Source: Uliginosibacterium flavum (GTDB lineage: Bacteria > Pseudomonadota > Gammaproteobacteria > Burkholderiales > Rhodocyclaceae). From it: 64,000 nucleotides of DNA. The position numbers and the translations under genes were made by a program. Below the pieces are notes generated by a model. The model was given only the letters and a program-made list of their open reading frames with translations. It was not told the origin of the DNA and did no database searches. Below, piece by piece: positions 9,445 to 17,892 of this stretch; the stretch's first letter is position 1; every line of letters starts with the position of its first letter. Location: NCBI RefSeq assembly GCF_040566545.1, contig NZ_JBEWZI010000008.1:137173-201172 (forward strand), written 5' to 3'.

Positions 9445-9541
9445 CAGGCATGCCTGCAGCACAGAACCGCCCAGCGGGCCTGAACAGGCAGGCCGCTTGT
9501 AGAGCAATGCTGAAAGCGGCTCTTCAGGCAGCGTTACCCGG
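9445..9541. repeat. Dispersed hairpin element, mosaic member
   Basis: Between dnaB and ispF lies a palindromic CAGGCATGCCTG (9445-9456), then AACCGCCCAGCGGG and AAGCGGCTCTTCAGGCAGCG near 9510-9530. The pieces match the dispersed GAAGAGCCGC / GCGGCTCTTC family seen elsewhere in the window, but they are rearranged here. It lies downstream of ispF (minus strand) and upstream of dnaB. No other feature is visible in 9344-9544. Confidence 0.5.
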
Positions 9542-9544
9542 CGT

Positions 9545-10030
9545 TCAAATGCGCGCTAGCAAAGCCACCGCCTGCGTCGCAATGCCTTCGCCACGCCCCA
9601 GATGGCCGAGCTTCTCGTTGGTCTTGGCCTTGACGTTGACGCAGTCTGGCGCGACGCCCAGATCGGCGGCGATATTGAGCACCATCGCCGGCGCATGCGG
9701 CGCCATCTTCGGCGCCTGCGCAATGATCGTAGCATCCACGTTCACCACCAGCCAACCTGCCTCGCGCACCCGGCGCATGGCTTCGCGCAACAGTTCACGG
9801 CTGTCGGCGCCGGCATGCGCCGGATCGGTATCCGGAAACAGCCGGCCGATGTCGCCCAGACCTGCAGCACCAAGAATCGCGTCGGTAATCGCGTGCAGCA
9901 AGGCGTCGGCATCCGAGTGGCCAAGCAAGCCTTTGTCATGCGGAATCTCGACACCGCCAAGAATCAGCTTGCGCCCCTCGACCAGACGATGCACATCCAG
10001 CCCCTGACCAATCCTGAAGGGAAAGCTCAT
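9545..10030 (-). CDS. ispF: 2-C-methyl-D-erythritol 2,4-cyclodiphosphate synthase
   Basis: A 161-aa enzyme of the MEP isoprenoid pathway, which cyclises CDP-ME 2-phosphate with release of CMP. The N-terminus RIGQGLDVHRL supplies metal ligands D12 and H14, and LLGHSDADALLHA supplies H46. The FPDTDP loop is also present. The frame extends upstream into ispD, but the ATG at 10030 overlaps the ispD stop as ATGA and gives the normal length. IspD and IspF are separate proteins here, not fused. The pair supplies precursors for undecaprenyl phosphate and so fits next to the wall cluster. Confidence 0.96.
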   Translation of the reverse strand: MSFPFRIGQGLDVHRLVEGRKLILGGVEIPHDKGLLGHSDADALLHAITDAILGAAGLGDIGRLFPDTDPAHAGADSRELLREAMRRVREAGWLVVNVDATIIAQAPKMAPHAPAMVLNIAADLGVAPDCVNVKAKTNEKLGHLGRGEGIATQAVALLARI

Positions 10031-10719
10031 TTCGTACTCCTTGCATGCAGAATCTGCGCGGCCAGCGCCAGATCCTGCGGGTAAGTCACCTTGAAATTGG
10101 TCGCATCGGCCGCCACCAGACGCGGGGCCAGTCCGAGTGCTTCGATGGCACCAGCCTCGTCGGTCACGCCGGGGCAAGCCGCCAGCGCCCGACTCAGCAA
10201 AGCATGCCGGAACATCTGCGGTGTCTGCGCCTGCCACAGGCCATCGCGCGCCACCGTAGCAGCCACGCGCGCGGCGCCATCGGCGCGCTTGAGGGTGTCG
10301 GCCACCGGCACAGCCAGCAGGCCACCGACAGGATCCTCCGCCAGCGTATCAATCAGGGCATCGACCTGCGCCACGGACAGACAGGCACGCGCCGCGTCAT
10401 GCACCAACATCCAGTCTTCCGCCGCGACCTGACCCGCTACTGCCGAAAGACCATTGCTGACGCTCTGCGCCCGCGTCGCACCGCCCACCCGCAAGACCTG
10501 CAAGCGAGTGCCGAAAGTGGACCAGTCAAAACTTTCCCACCACTCGTCTTCAGGCGAAAGCACCACGAACACCTTGGCAATGCGTGGCACTGCGGCCAAA
10601 GCGGCGATGGCGTGCCAAAGCAAAGGCTTGCCGCACAGCGCCAGATACTGTTTGGGCTGCTCGGCACCCATGCGGCTGCCGCTACCGGCAGCGGGAACGA
10701 TGGCGAAATAGCGTGTCAT
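10027..10719 (-). CDS. ispD: 2-C-methyl-D-erythritol 4-phosphate cytidylyltransferase
   Basis: A 230-aa enzyme from MTRYFAIVPAAGSGSRMG, transferring CMP from CTP to MEP. The glycine-rich nucleotide loop PAAGSGSRMG, KQYL, VHDAARAC and the AQTPQMF region are all present. I chose the ATG at 10719. The frame continues upstream through a heptamer repeat to a TTG at 10776, which would add 19 low-complexity residues (QHSALST repeats). No clear Shine-Dalgarno precedes either start. ispF follows with an ATGA overlap. Confidence 0.94.
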   Translation of the reverse strand: MTRYFAIVPAAGSGSRMGAEQPKQYLALCGKPLLWHAIAALAAVPRIAKVFVVLSPEDEWWESFDWSTFGTRLQVLRVGGATRAQSVSNGLSAVAGQVAAEDWMLVHDAARACLSVAQVDALIDTLAEDPVGGLLAVPVADTLKRADGAARVAATVARDGLWQAQTPQMFRHALLSRALAACPGVTDEAGAIEALGLAPRLVAADATNFKVTYPQDLALAAQILHARSTK

Positions 10720-10724
10720 GAAGA

Positions 10725-10773
10725 AGTGCTGAGTGCTGAGTGCTGAGTGCTGAGTGCTGAGTGCTGAGTGCTG
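10725..10773. repeat. Heptamer tandem array (AGTGCTG x7)
   Basis: Seven perfect, uninterrupted copies of the 7-base unit AGTGCTG lie immediately upstream of the ispD start codon, only 5 bases from it. Because 7 is not a multiple of 3, copy-number change would shift any frame entering from upstream and alter leader spacing. The repeat is currently in frame with ispD from a TTG at 10776. Confidence 0.95.
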
Positions 10774-10807
10774 CAATTATGCGGCAAGCGCCAACAAATT
10801 TCGGGCG

Positions 10808-10837
10808 TAAAAAAACCGGGCGCTTAGGCCCGGTTTT
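10808..10837 (-). terminator. Rho-independent terminator after ftsZ
   Basis: A perfect 10-bp stem AAAACCGGGC / GCCCGGTTTT (10812-10821 and 10828-10837) with a 6-base loop. On the minus strand the stem runs into seven T residues, so it ends the long dcw transcript about 100 bases after the ftsZ stop. It probably separates ftsZ from ispD. Confidence 0.88.
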
Positions 10838-10939
10838 CTGTCCTGTTCAGAAGCGCCAAGACCGCGAAGACGAGGCGCAGATCAGTGCTATTGCACGGCA
10901 AGCCGAAGTCGACAAAGGTATTGGCGCTTATGGACAGGA

Positions 10940-12082
10940 TCAGTCAGCTTGCTTGCGCAGGAAGGCTGGAATGTCGTAAGTGCCGATCCCGTTTTCGCTC
11001 ATCGCCTGCACCGTGCTGCGGGTGCTGCGGCGAATCACGGCCGGCATGGCCAGATCGTCGTAATTGACTTCCATCGACACGTTATCCGTACCGGTCTTGA
11101 CCATCTGGATCACTGGCTGACGCGCGACCACACGGCCAGCACCCAAGCCAGTAGCCAAGACGGTCACGCGAATGCTGTCTTCCATGAAGTCATCAAACAC
11201 CGTGCCGTAGAACACGGTCGCATCTTCAGTCGCAAAGGCGCGCACGGTCTGCACGGCTTCACGCACTTCACTCATTTTCAGCGAACGGCTGGCAGTGATG
11301 TTGATCAGCACGCCACGCGCACCGGACAACTCGACACCCTCCAGCAACGGGCTCGCCGCGGCCTGCTCGGCAGCGATACGCGCGCGATCCATGCCGGAGG
11401 CCTCAGCGGAGCCCATCATGGCACGACCCATCTCGGCCATCAGCGTACGCACGTCCTGGAAGTCGACGTTCACCAGACCGGGCACATTGATGATCTCGGC
11501 GATACCACCAACAGCCTTGCGCAGCACGTCGTCAGCATTGCGGAAACACTCTTCCATGCTGGCGTCGTCGCCATAGACTTCCATCAGCTTGTCGTTGAGG
11601 ACCACGATCAGCGAATCGACATGCTTGGAAAGCTCTTCCACGCCGCTATCGGCAACACGGAAACGATTCTCGAAATCGAAAGGCTTGGAAACCACAGCCA
11701 CGGTCAGGATGCCGAGTTCCTTGGCAATCTCGGCTACGACCGGCGCTGCGCCAGTGCCCGTTCCGCCGCCCATGCCGGCAGTGATGAAAACCATGTGTGC
11801 GCCCTGCAGCGCAGCGACGATGGCATCGCGGGCTTCGAGGGCTTCAGCACGACCGGCTTCAGGCTTGGCACCTGCGCCGAGACCCGACTGGCCCAACTGA
11901 ATTTTGCGGGAGGCGAGCGAGCGCTTGAGCGCCTGCGCATCGGTGTTGGCGCAGATGAACTCGACGCCCTGCACACCCTCGCGAATCATGTGATCCACTG
12001 CATTGCCACCAGCACCGCCGACACCGATCACTTTGATGACAGTACCAGTCGATTCTTTTTCGACAATCTCGATCAGATCCAT
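10940..12082 (-). CDS. ftsZ: Cell division protein FtsZ
   Basis: A 380-aa tubulin-like GTPase that forms the cytokinetic Z ring. The GTP-binding signature GGGTGTG is at residues 105-111, with VGGAGGNAV near residue 21 and the NADDVLRKAVGGI region. The C-terminal peptide YDIPAFLRKQAD, which binds FtsA and ZipA, is intact. A strong AAGGAG Shine-Dalgarno precedes the ATG. It is the last gene of the dcw cluster, 151 bases after ftsA, with its own candidate promoter in that gap and a terminator behind it. Confidence 0.97.
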   Translation of the reverse strand: MDLIEIVEKESTGTVIKVIGVGGAGGNAVDHMIREGVQGVEFICANTDAQALKRSLASRKIQLGQSGLGAGAKPEAGRAEALEARDAIVAALQGAHMVFITAGMGGGTGTGAAPVVAEIAKELGILTVAVVSKPFDFENRFRVADSGVEELSKHVDSLIVVLNDKLMEVYGDDASMEECFRNADDVLRKAVGGIAEIINVPGLVNVDFQDVRTLMAEMGRAMMGSAEASGMDRARIAAEQAAASPLLEGVELSGARGVLINITASRSLKMSEVREAVQTVRAFATEDATVFYGTVFDDFMEDSIRVTVLATGLGAGRVVARQPVIQMVKTGTDNVSMEVNYDDLAMPAVIRRSTRSTVQAMSENGIGTYDIPAFLRKQAD

Positions 12083-12142
12083 ATGCGCTCCTTTGCTGCC
12101 GAAGTAAAAGTATTTTGACCGGAATCAAAACACCCTAAATGT

Positions 12143-12170
12143 AGTATATGGACCCGGAGTGTACTACTAA
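12143..12170 (-). promoter_or_regulatory. Candidate ftsZ promoter
   Basis: On the minus strand TATACT (12148-12143) sits 16 bases after TTAGTA (12170-12165), about 60 bases upstream of the ftsZ start. The -10 is near consensus and the -35 is weak. A short inverted repeat (GTAGTA / TACTAC) overlaps it. A promoter in the ftsA-ftsZ gap is common in this cluster, but this one is a prediction. Confidence 0.4.
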
Positions 12171-12233
12171 ATACGCCGGGCGAATACAACTTATTCCCGA
12201 ACGGCCATACATCCCGCTCAAGTCCGTGTCGCA

Positions 12234-13463
12234 TCAGAAATTTTTCTCGAACCAGGACTTCATGCGTTCAAAAGAGTGACGGAAACTTCGCGTATCCCGT
12301 GCCTGTAAACCACGCCTGCGCTGGGCTGCGCCTTCAAGCACCAGGCCCATCACGTTGGCGTATTGCGGCTGACACACCACGTCGGCCAATGAGCCTTGAT
12401 AGGCCGGCACACCAACGCGCACAGGCACATGAAACACTTCGTCGCCCAGCTCGCAAATGCTCACCAGCTGCGCCGTGCCACCACTCAAGACCAGGCCTGA
12501 AGACAGCAATTCTTCGTAACCACTGCGACGTAACTCGCCCTGCACCAACTCGAACAACTCCTGCACGCGCGGCTGAATCACTGCGGCCAGGCTTTCCCGC
12601 GTCAATCGACGCGAGGGACGATCCCCTACGCTTGGCACATCAATCGCCTCGCTCGGATCTACCAGATGCTGCATGGCCACGCCGTAATCCAGCTTGATGC
12701 CCTCCGCTTCGGCGGTCGGCGTACGCAAAGCCATGGCGATATCGTTGGTAATCTGGTCGCCGGCGATTGGAATCACCGCGGTGTGACGAATCGCGCCTTG
12801 GGTGAAAACGGCGATATCGGTAGTGCCGCCGCCGATATCCACCAGACACACGCCCAGATCCTTTTCATCTTCTGACAAAGTCGAAAAACTCGACGCCAGC
12901 GGCTGCAGCACCAGGTCCACCACTTCCAGACCGCAGCGGCGCACACACTTAACCAGATTTTGTGCGGCCGAAACAGCGCCGGTGATGATGTGGACTTTGA
13001 CTTCCAGCTTCACGCCACTCATGCCGATCGGCTCACGCACGCCGTCCTGGCCGTCGATGATGAATTCCTGAGTCAGGATGTGCAGGATCTGCTGATCTGC
13101 CGGGATCGGCATCGCGCGCGCCACTTCGATCACCCGCTCCACATCCAGCGGCGTAACTTCCTTGTCCTTGATCGCCACCATGCCATTCGAGTTGAAGCTG
13201 CGAATATGGCTGCCGGCGATGCCGGTATAAACGTCGCGGATCTTGCAGTCGGCCATCAGCTCGACTTCCTGCACCACGCGGGATATCGCATCCACGGTGG
13301 CTTCGATATTCACCACCACGCCTTTTTTGAGACCAGACGAGGGCTGGGTCGCCACGCCAATGACCTCCAGACGGCCATCCGGGCGCAGCTCCGCCACCAT
13401 CGCAGTCACCTTGGACGTCCCCACATCCAGGCCGACGATCAGATCCTTGCTGTCTTTGCTCAT
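12234..13463 (-). CDS. ftsA: Cell division protein FtsA
   Basis: A 409-aa actin-like ATPase that tethers FtsZ to the membrane. The N-terminus VGLDVGTSKV is the phosphate-1 motif, LVDIGGGTTDIAVF is phosphate 2, and SGLVLSGGTAQL is the adenosine motif. The last residues (FERMKSWFEKNF) form the conserved amphipathic membrane-targeting helix. It overlaps the ftsQ end by 4 bases. Confidence 0.96.
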   Translation of the reverse strand: MSKDSKDLIVGLDVGTSKVTAMVAELRPDGRLEVIGVATQPSSGLKKGVVVNIEATVDAISRVVQEVELMADCKIRDVYTGIAGSHIRSFNSNGMVAIKDKEVTPLDVERVIEVARAMPIPADQQILHILTQEFIIDGQDGVREPIGMSGVKLEVKVHIITGAVSAAQNLVKCVRRCGLEVVDLVLQPLASSFSTLSEDEKDLGVCLVDIGGGTTDIAVFTQGAIRHTAVIPIAGDQITNDIAMALRTPTAEAEGIKLDYGVAMQHLVDPSEAIDVPSVGDRPSRRLTRESLAAVIQPRVQELFELVQGELRRSGYEELLSSGLVLSGGTAQLVSICELGDEVFHVPVRVGVPAYQGSLADVVCQPQYANVMGLVLEGAAQRRRGLQARDTRSFRHSFERMKSWFEKNF

Positions 13464-14314
13464 TGTTGTTTGCCTTTTCCTTGTTCGCTGCCTGCTACGC
13501 GTACAGCAAAGCCACTCTGATAGCGCAAATCCGCCATCAGCACCGGCCTCCCCAGTTTTTCCTTCGTCTGCGGCCAGCGTGCGACAAAGCGGGCCAGCCG
13601 CTCTTCCGGCGTCGCCCTGACCACACGCCCTTCCCTGTCCCTGCTCATATCCTTGCCCAGCTCGATCACCATGCCATCATCCAGCTTGAGCTGCCAGGCA
13701 TGCCGCCCCGACAAGGTCAGCGCCACAATTTTCCGCTGCATGGGCTGCAAGACCTCATTGAAGTGGCGCATCTGCGTGAGCATCTGCGCGCCACTATCTT
13801 CGGGGCCGCTGAACACCGGCATGCTGTCATTCGCGGCCGCATCGAAAAGTTCACCAAAGCTATTCACCAAGCGCGTGTCACCGGAATCAACACTGCGCCA
13901 GTAGGCCACTGCAACCTGCTCTTCCAGCACCACTTCAATTGAGCCCGGCCACAAACGTCGCAGTTGCGCACTGCGCACCCAGGGCAAGTTTTCGAATGCC
14001 TTGCGCGCACGATCCAGATCCACCGTAAAGAAATTTCCGCGCAAGGACGATGTCGCCACATAGCGCAACTGCGCGTGAGTCACATGCCCCAGGGGCGAAA
14101 CCACAACCACTTCGCGCAGCGCAAACAAAGGTTGCTTCATCGCGGCCTTGACGCCAGCAATCCCGAACATGACTGAGGCCAGCAAAATCAGGCCGCCAGA
14201 CACCAGATTCATCCAGTCCGGCCGCTGCCAGAACCCCACTTTGGCATGACGTGCCCCTGCCTCGCGAGCTTGCGCGGCGTTGAGCTTGCCAAAAGCGGGT
14301 TGGTGTTCAGTCAA
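13460..14314 (-). CDS. ftsQ: Cell division protein FtsQ
   Basis: A 284-aa bitopic membrane protein of the divisome FtsQBL complex. A cytoplasmic N-terminus of about 35 residues is followed by a membrane helix (LVSGGLILLASVMFGIAGV). A POTRA domain at about residues 65-135 (FALREVVVVSPLGHVTHAQL through LRRLWPGSIEVVLEEQVAVAYWR) and the FtsQ beta domain come next. It overlaps both neighbours (8 bases with ddl, 4 with ftsA). Confidence 0.93.
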   Translation of the reverse strand: MTEHQPAFGKLNAAQAREAGARHAKVGFWQRPDWMNLVSGGLILLASVMFGIAGVKAAMKQPLFALREVVVVSPLGHVTHAQLRYVATSSLRGNFFTVDLDRARKAFENLPWVRSAQLRRLWPGSIEVVLEEQVAVAYWRSVDSGDTRLVNSFGELFDAAANDSMPVFSGPEDSGAQMLTQMRHFNEVLQPMQRKIVALTLSGRHAWQLKLDDGMVIELGKDMSRDREGRVVRATPEERLARFVARWPQTKEKLGRPVLMADLRYQSGFAVRVAGSEQGKGKQQ

Positions 14315-15230
14315 GTTTTGCCTGCTCCAGAATATTTAGGCACAGTTGCTCGAAGCTGATACCCGCAGCACGCGCAGCCATCGGCACCAGCGAATGCCCC
14401 GTCATGCCCGGGCAGGTATTCATTTCAAGAAAGCTGTAGCTGCCATCGGCACGCAAAATCACATCGGCGCGCGCCCAGCCCCGACAACCCAGCACCTGAA
14501 AGGCCCGCAGCGCATCCTGCTGCACAGCCTCTTCGATCTCAGGTGCAATCCCGGCCGGGCAGTGATAACGCACATTGTCCGTAAAATACTTGTTCTGGTA
14601 GTCGTAATCGCCTTGCAGCGGCTCGATGCGCACCAGTGGCAGAGCAACATCGCCAAACACTGCCGCAGTCATCTCCTGACCACTGACAAACTCCTCGGCT
14701 ATCACCAGCGGATCGAGCTTGTAAGCCGCATCAAAGGCCGGACCAAACTCAGCCGCCGAGCTGACCTTGCTGACGCCAATCGACGAGCCCTCGCGTGCCG
14801 GCTTTATGATCAGCGGCAAACCCAGTTCATCCATAACGCCCGAGAAATCAACGCCAGGGGCAAGCATCCTGAACTTGGGGGTCGGCACGCCAGCCGCCAG
14901 CCACACCAGCTTGGTGCGCCATTTATCCATGCCGATAGCCGATGCCATCACGCCACTGCCGGTATAGGGAATGCCCAAAGTCTGCAGCGCGCCCTGCACC
15001 GTACCGTCTTCGCCAAAGCGCCCGTGCAGGGCGATGAAGGCGTGGGTAAATCCAGCCTCCTTGAGCTCCCATACCGAACGTTCCGCCGGATCAAAGGCAT
15101 GTGCCTGAAGACCCGCACCCAGCAAGGCTGTCAGGACGGCATTGCCGGAGAGCAAGGATATATCCCGCTCTGCAGAGGGGCCTCCCATGAGCACGGCAAT
15201 CTTGCCGAAGTTTTTTGCTGCGATCGTCAC
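14307..15230 (-). CDS. ddl: D-alanine--D-alanine ligase
   Basis: A 307-aa ATP-grasp enzyme that makes the D-Ala-D-Ala dipeptide for peptidoglycan. Visible motifs are VLMGGPSAERDISLLSG, the D-Ala-binding HGRFGEDGTVQGALQ, ATP-grasp IKPAREGSSIGVSKV, and the metal/substrate end FLEMNTCPGMTGHSLVP. Length is that of DdlB. It lies 18 bases after murC; no murB is between them as it is in many relatives. Confidence 0.95.
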   Translation of the reverse strand: MTIAAKNFGKIAVLMGGPSAERDISLLSGNAVLTALLGAGLQAHAFDPAERSVWELKEAGFTHAFIALHGRFGEDGTVQGALQTLGIPYTGSGVMASAIGMDKWRTKLVWLAAGVPTPKFRMLAPGVDFSGVMDELGLPLIIKPAREGSSIGVSKVSSAAEFGPAFDAAYKLDPLVIAEEFVSGQEMTAAVFGDVALPLVRIEPLQGDYDYQNKYFTDNVRYHCPAGIAPEIEEAVQQDALRAFQVLGCRGWARADVILRADGSYSFLEMNTCPGMTGHSLVPMAARAAGISFEQLCLNILEQAKLD

Positions 15231-15248
15231 AAATTCTTCCTCAATCCA

Positions 15249-16643
15249 TCAGGCTGCAGTCGCGATCAACTGCGCCGGCACACCACCAATCGATCCAGCG
15301 CCCATCGTGATCACCACATCACCATCGCGAGCCGCATCCAGAATGCTGGCCGGCATGTCGGCAATATCCTCAACAAATACCGGTTCGATTTTCCCGCTCA
15401 CGCGCAGAGCCCGCGCCAGCGCGCGCCCATCCGCCGCCACCAGCGGCGCTTCACCAGCGGCATACACATCCGCCAACACCAGCGCATCGACAGTGCCGAG
15501 GACCCGGACAAAATCTTCAAAACAATCGCGCGTCCGCGTGTAGCGGTGCGGCTGGAACGCCAGCAACAGGCGCCGATCCGGAAAAGCTCCGCGCGCCGCA
15601 GCAATCGTTGCCGCCATCTCAACCGGGTGATGACCGTAATCATCGATCACCGTGCAGCTGCCGCCAGAGGGCAAGCTCGCCTCGCCATAACGTTCAAAGC
15701 GCCGGCCCACGCCACGAAACTCGGCAAGGCCTTTCTGAATGGCTTTGTCAGACACACCCAACTCGGTTGCCACTGCAATCGTCGCCAGCGCATTCAGCAC
15801 ATTGTGCAGCCCTGGCAGGTTCAGCACGACAGGCATGCTTGTGGTTATGCCATTCTGGCGTACACAGTCAAAATGCATTTCGCTGCCCACCGCGCGCACG
15901 TTCTCGGCCCGAATCTGCGCCGACGGATCAAGGCCGTAGCGCACGATCTGCTTGGACACGAAGGGAATGATTTCGCGCACATGCGGATCATCCACGCACA
16001 GCACGGCCACACCGTAGAAAGGCAGGCGGTGCAAAAAATCGACAAAGGCCTGACGCAACTGCGAGAAATCGTGGCCATAGGTATCCATATGATCGGCGTC
16101 GATATTCGTCACCACCGATATCACCGGACTCAAGAACAGGAAGGACTTGTCCGATTCATCGGCCTCGGCCACCAGCACCTCACCGCTGCCCAGCTTGGCA
16201 TTGGCACTGGCAGCATTCAGCCGCCCGCCAATCACGAAAGTCGGATCCAGACCGCCCGCGTAAAGCACGCTGGCGACCAGACTCGTCGTCGTGGTCTTGC
16301 CGTGCGTGCCGGCAATCGCCACGCCCTGCTTGATCCGCATCAGCTCTGCAAGCATCTGCGCACGCGGCACCACCGGAATCTGACGACTACGCGCCTCGAT
16401 CACCTCCGGGTTATCGTTCTTCACCGCGGTAGATACCACGATGGCGTCAGCCTTGGCAACGTTCTCTGCCGCATGACCAATCGTGACCTTGACGCCACAG
16501 GACTGCAAACGGCGTGTCGCCGCACTGGCGGTCAGATCAGAACCGCTGACCTGATAGCCAAGATTGCTCAGCACCTCGGCAATGCCGCTCATGCCGGCCC
16601 CGCCAATGCCTACAAAGTGGAGTCGTTTAACCTTGTGCTTCAT
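15249..16643 (-). CDS. murC: UDP-N-acetylmuramate--L-alanine ligase
   Basis: A 464-aa cytoplasmic Mur ligase adding L-Ala to UDP-MurNAc. The Rossmann N-terminus HFVGIGGAGMSGIAEVL, the P-loop GTHGKTTTT and the central EADESD are present. The frame is open to 16976, but the ATG at 16643 begins directly before the conserved MKHKVKRLHFVGIGG and has GGAG upstream. The 169-base gap to murG is one of only two sizeable gaps in the cluster, the other being ftsA-ftsZ. Confidence 0.96.
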   Translation of the reverse strand: MKHKVKRLHFVGIGGAGMSGIAEVLSNLGYQVSGSDLTASAATRRLQSCGVKVTIGHAAENVAKADAIVVSTAVKNDNPEVIEARSRQIPVVPRAQMLAELMRIKQGVAIAGTHGKTTTTSLVASVLYAGGLDPTFVIGGRLNAASANAKLGSGEVLVAEADESDKSFLFLSPVISVVTNIDADHMDTYGHDFSQLRQAFVDFLHRLPFYGVAVLCVDDPHVREIIPFVSKQIVRYGLDPSAQIRAENVRAVGSEMHFDCVRQNGITTSMPVVLNLPGLHNVLNALATIAVATELGVSDKAIQKGLAEFRGVGRRFERYGEASLPSGGSCTVIDDYGHHPVEMAATIAAARGAFPDRRLLLAFQPHRYTRTRDCFEDFVRVLGTVDALVLADVYAAGEAPLVAADGRALARALRVSGKIEPVFVEDIADMPASILDAARDGDVVITMGAGSIGGVPAQLIATAA

Positions 16644-16812
16644 GCGCGCACTCCAGTGCGAGCATTGATTTTGTGGTTCATCAAGTTGTGAGTCCCTGAA
16701 ACGGAAAAACGAGCAAATACCCAGTTTCGCAAATTTTGCGCTGCAATACACGTCTTGACGGACGCGCTGCCGCACTCTCTCTGGCGCTGGTATTGGCTCA
16801 TGGGCGATTTCA

Positions 16813-17892
16813 TTATTTTTGGCCCCGACGCAAACCGTCACACAAGTTCGCCACATCTTCTGCGGCCTGAGCGCGAGCAGCGCTGCGGGCGGCCTGGGAC
16901 ATCGCCAGCAAACGCTCACGCGTAGCGCGGCCAAGCCAATCGGCCAGTCGCTGTGGACTGAGTTCCGGCTGGGCAATCAGCTCTGCTGCGCCACGTTCCG
17001 AAAGGAACCGGGCATTGCCGGTTTGATGATCGTCGACGGCGTGCGGGAAAGGCACCAGCACACTGGCAACGCCGACGGCCGCCAGCTCAGCCACGGTCAG
17101 CGCGCCGGAACGGCAGATCACCACATCGGCCGCAGCATAGCGTGCCGCCATATCATCAATGAAGGGCAGCAACTCTCCCTCGACCCCGGCATCGACGTAG
17201 GCCTTGCGCAGATCCTCCAGCTGATTCGCGCCCGATTGGTGCGTCACTACGGGACGATTCAATGCTGGCAGCAGAGCCAAGGCCTGCGGCACGGCACCAT
17301 TCAGAGCCTGAGCCCCCAAGGATCCGCCCACGACAAGCACCCGCAAAGGGCCACTGCGTCCTGCAAAGCGCGCTGCCGGCTCTTCTACGTCAGCGATCTC
17401 GGCACGCACCGGATTGCCTAGCCACAGCCCGCCCTTGATCACATCCGGAAAGCCTGTCGCCACCCGGTCAGCCACTGCGGCCAGGACTTTATTCGCCAAG
17501 CCGGCTATTGAATTCTGTTCGTGAATCAGCAAAGGCTTGCCAAGCAAAACCGCCATCATCCCGCCCGGAAAACTTACAAACCCGCCCATTCCCAAGACCA
17601 CATCCGGCTTCACCCGCCGGATGGCACGCAAGGCCTGCCAGAATCCACGCAACAGATTCAATGGCAGCAACAGTTTTTGCAACAGGCCTTTGCCACGCAA
17701 CGCCCCGAAACGAATCCACGCCAGCTCGTAGCCGTACTGCGGCACGATCCGACCCTCCATGCGATCCGCATTCCCCATCCAGGCAATCTGCCAGCCGCGT
17801 GCGCGCAAGGCTTCCGCCACGGCGACGCCGGGATAAATGTGACCGCCCGTACCGCCGGCCATGACCAGAAGTTTCGGCGCAGACGTACTCAC
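16813..17892 (-). CDS. murG: UDP-GlcNAc transferase MurG (lipid II synthesis)
   Basis: A 359-aa peripheral GT28 glycosyltransferase converting lipid I to lipid II. The N-terminal LLVMAGGTGGHIYPGVAVAEAL and the C-terminal GALTVAELAAVGVASVLVPFPHAVDDHQTGNA (split in two by one loop) are diagnostic. I chose the GTG at 17892: it overlaps the ftsW stop as GTGA and has GGAGG 6 bases upstream. A longer in-frame ATG at 17928 would lie inside ftsW. Confidence 0.94.
   Translation of the reverse strand: MSTSAPKLLVMAGGTGGHIYPGVAVAEALRARGWQIAWMGNADRMEGRIVPQYGYELAWIRFGALRGKGLLQKLLLPLNLLRGFWQALRAIRRVKPDVVLGMGGFVSFPGGMMAVLLGKPLLIHEQNSIAGLANKVLAAVADRVATGFPDVIKGGLWLGNPVRAEIADVEEPAARFAGRSGPLRVLVVGGSLGAQALNGAVPQALALLPALNRPVVTHQSGANQLEDLRKAYVDAGVEGELLPFIDDMAARYAAADVVICRSGALTVAELAAVGVASVLVPFPHAVDDHQTGNARFLSERGAAELIAQPELSPQRLADWLGRATRERLLAMSQAARSAARAQAAEDVANLCDGLRRGQK

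Noticed and set aside
7952..9502. A 516-codon frame antisense to dnaB
   Set aside because: Shadow of dnaB, whose helicase motifs are complete on the other strand.
14346..16691. A 781-codon frame antisense to ddl and murC
   Set aside because: The composition is that of a high-GC shadow (His/Arg/Gln-rich) and the opposite strand has two well-supported enzymes.
16644..16976. Longer MurC start upstream of 16643
   Set aside because: The extra 111 residues overlap murG, are not conserved in character, and the ATG at 16643 has a ribosome site and the family N-terminus.
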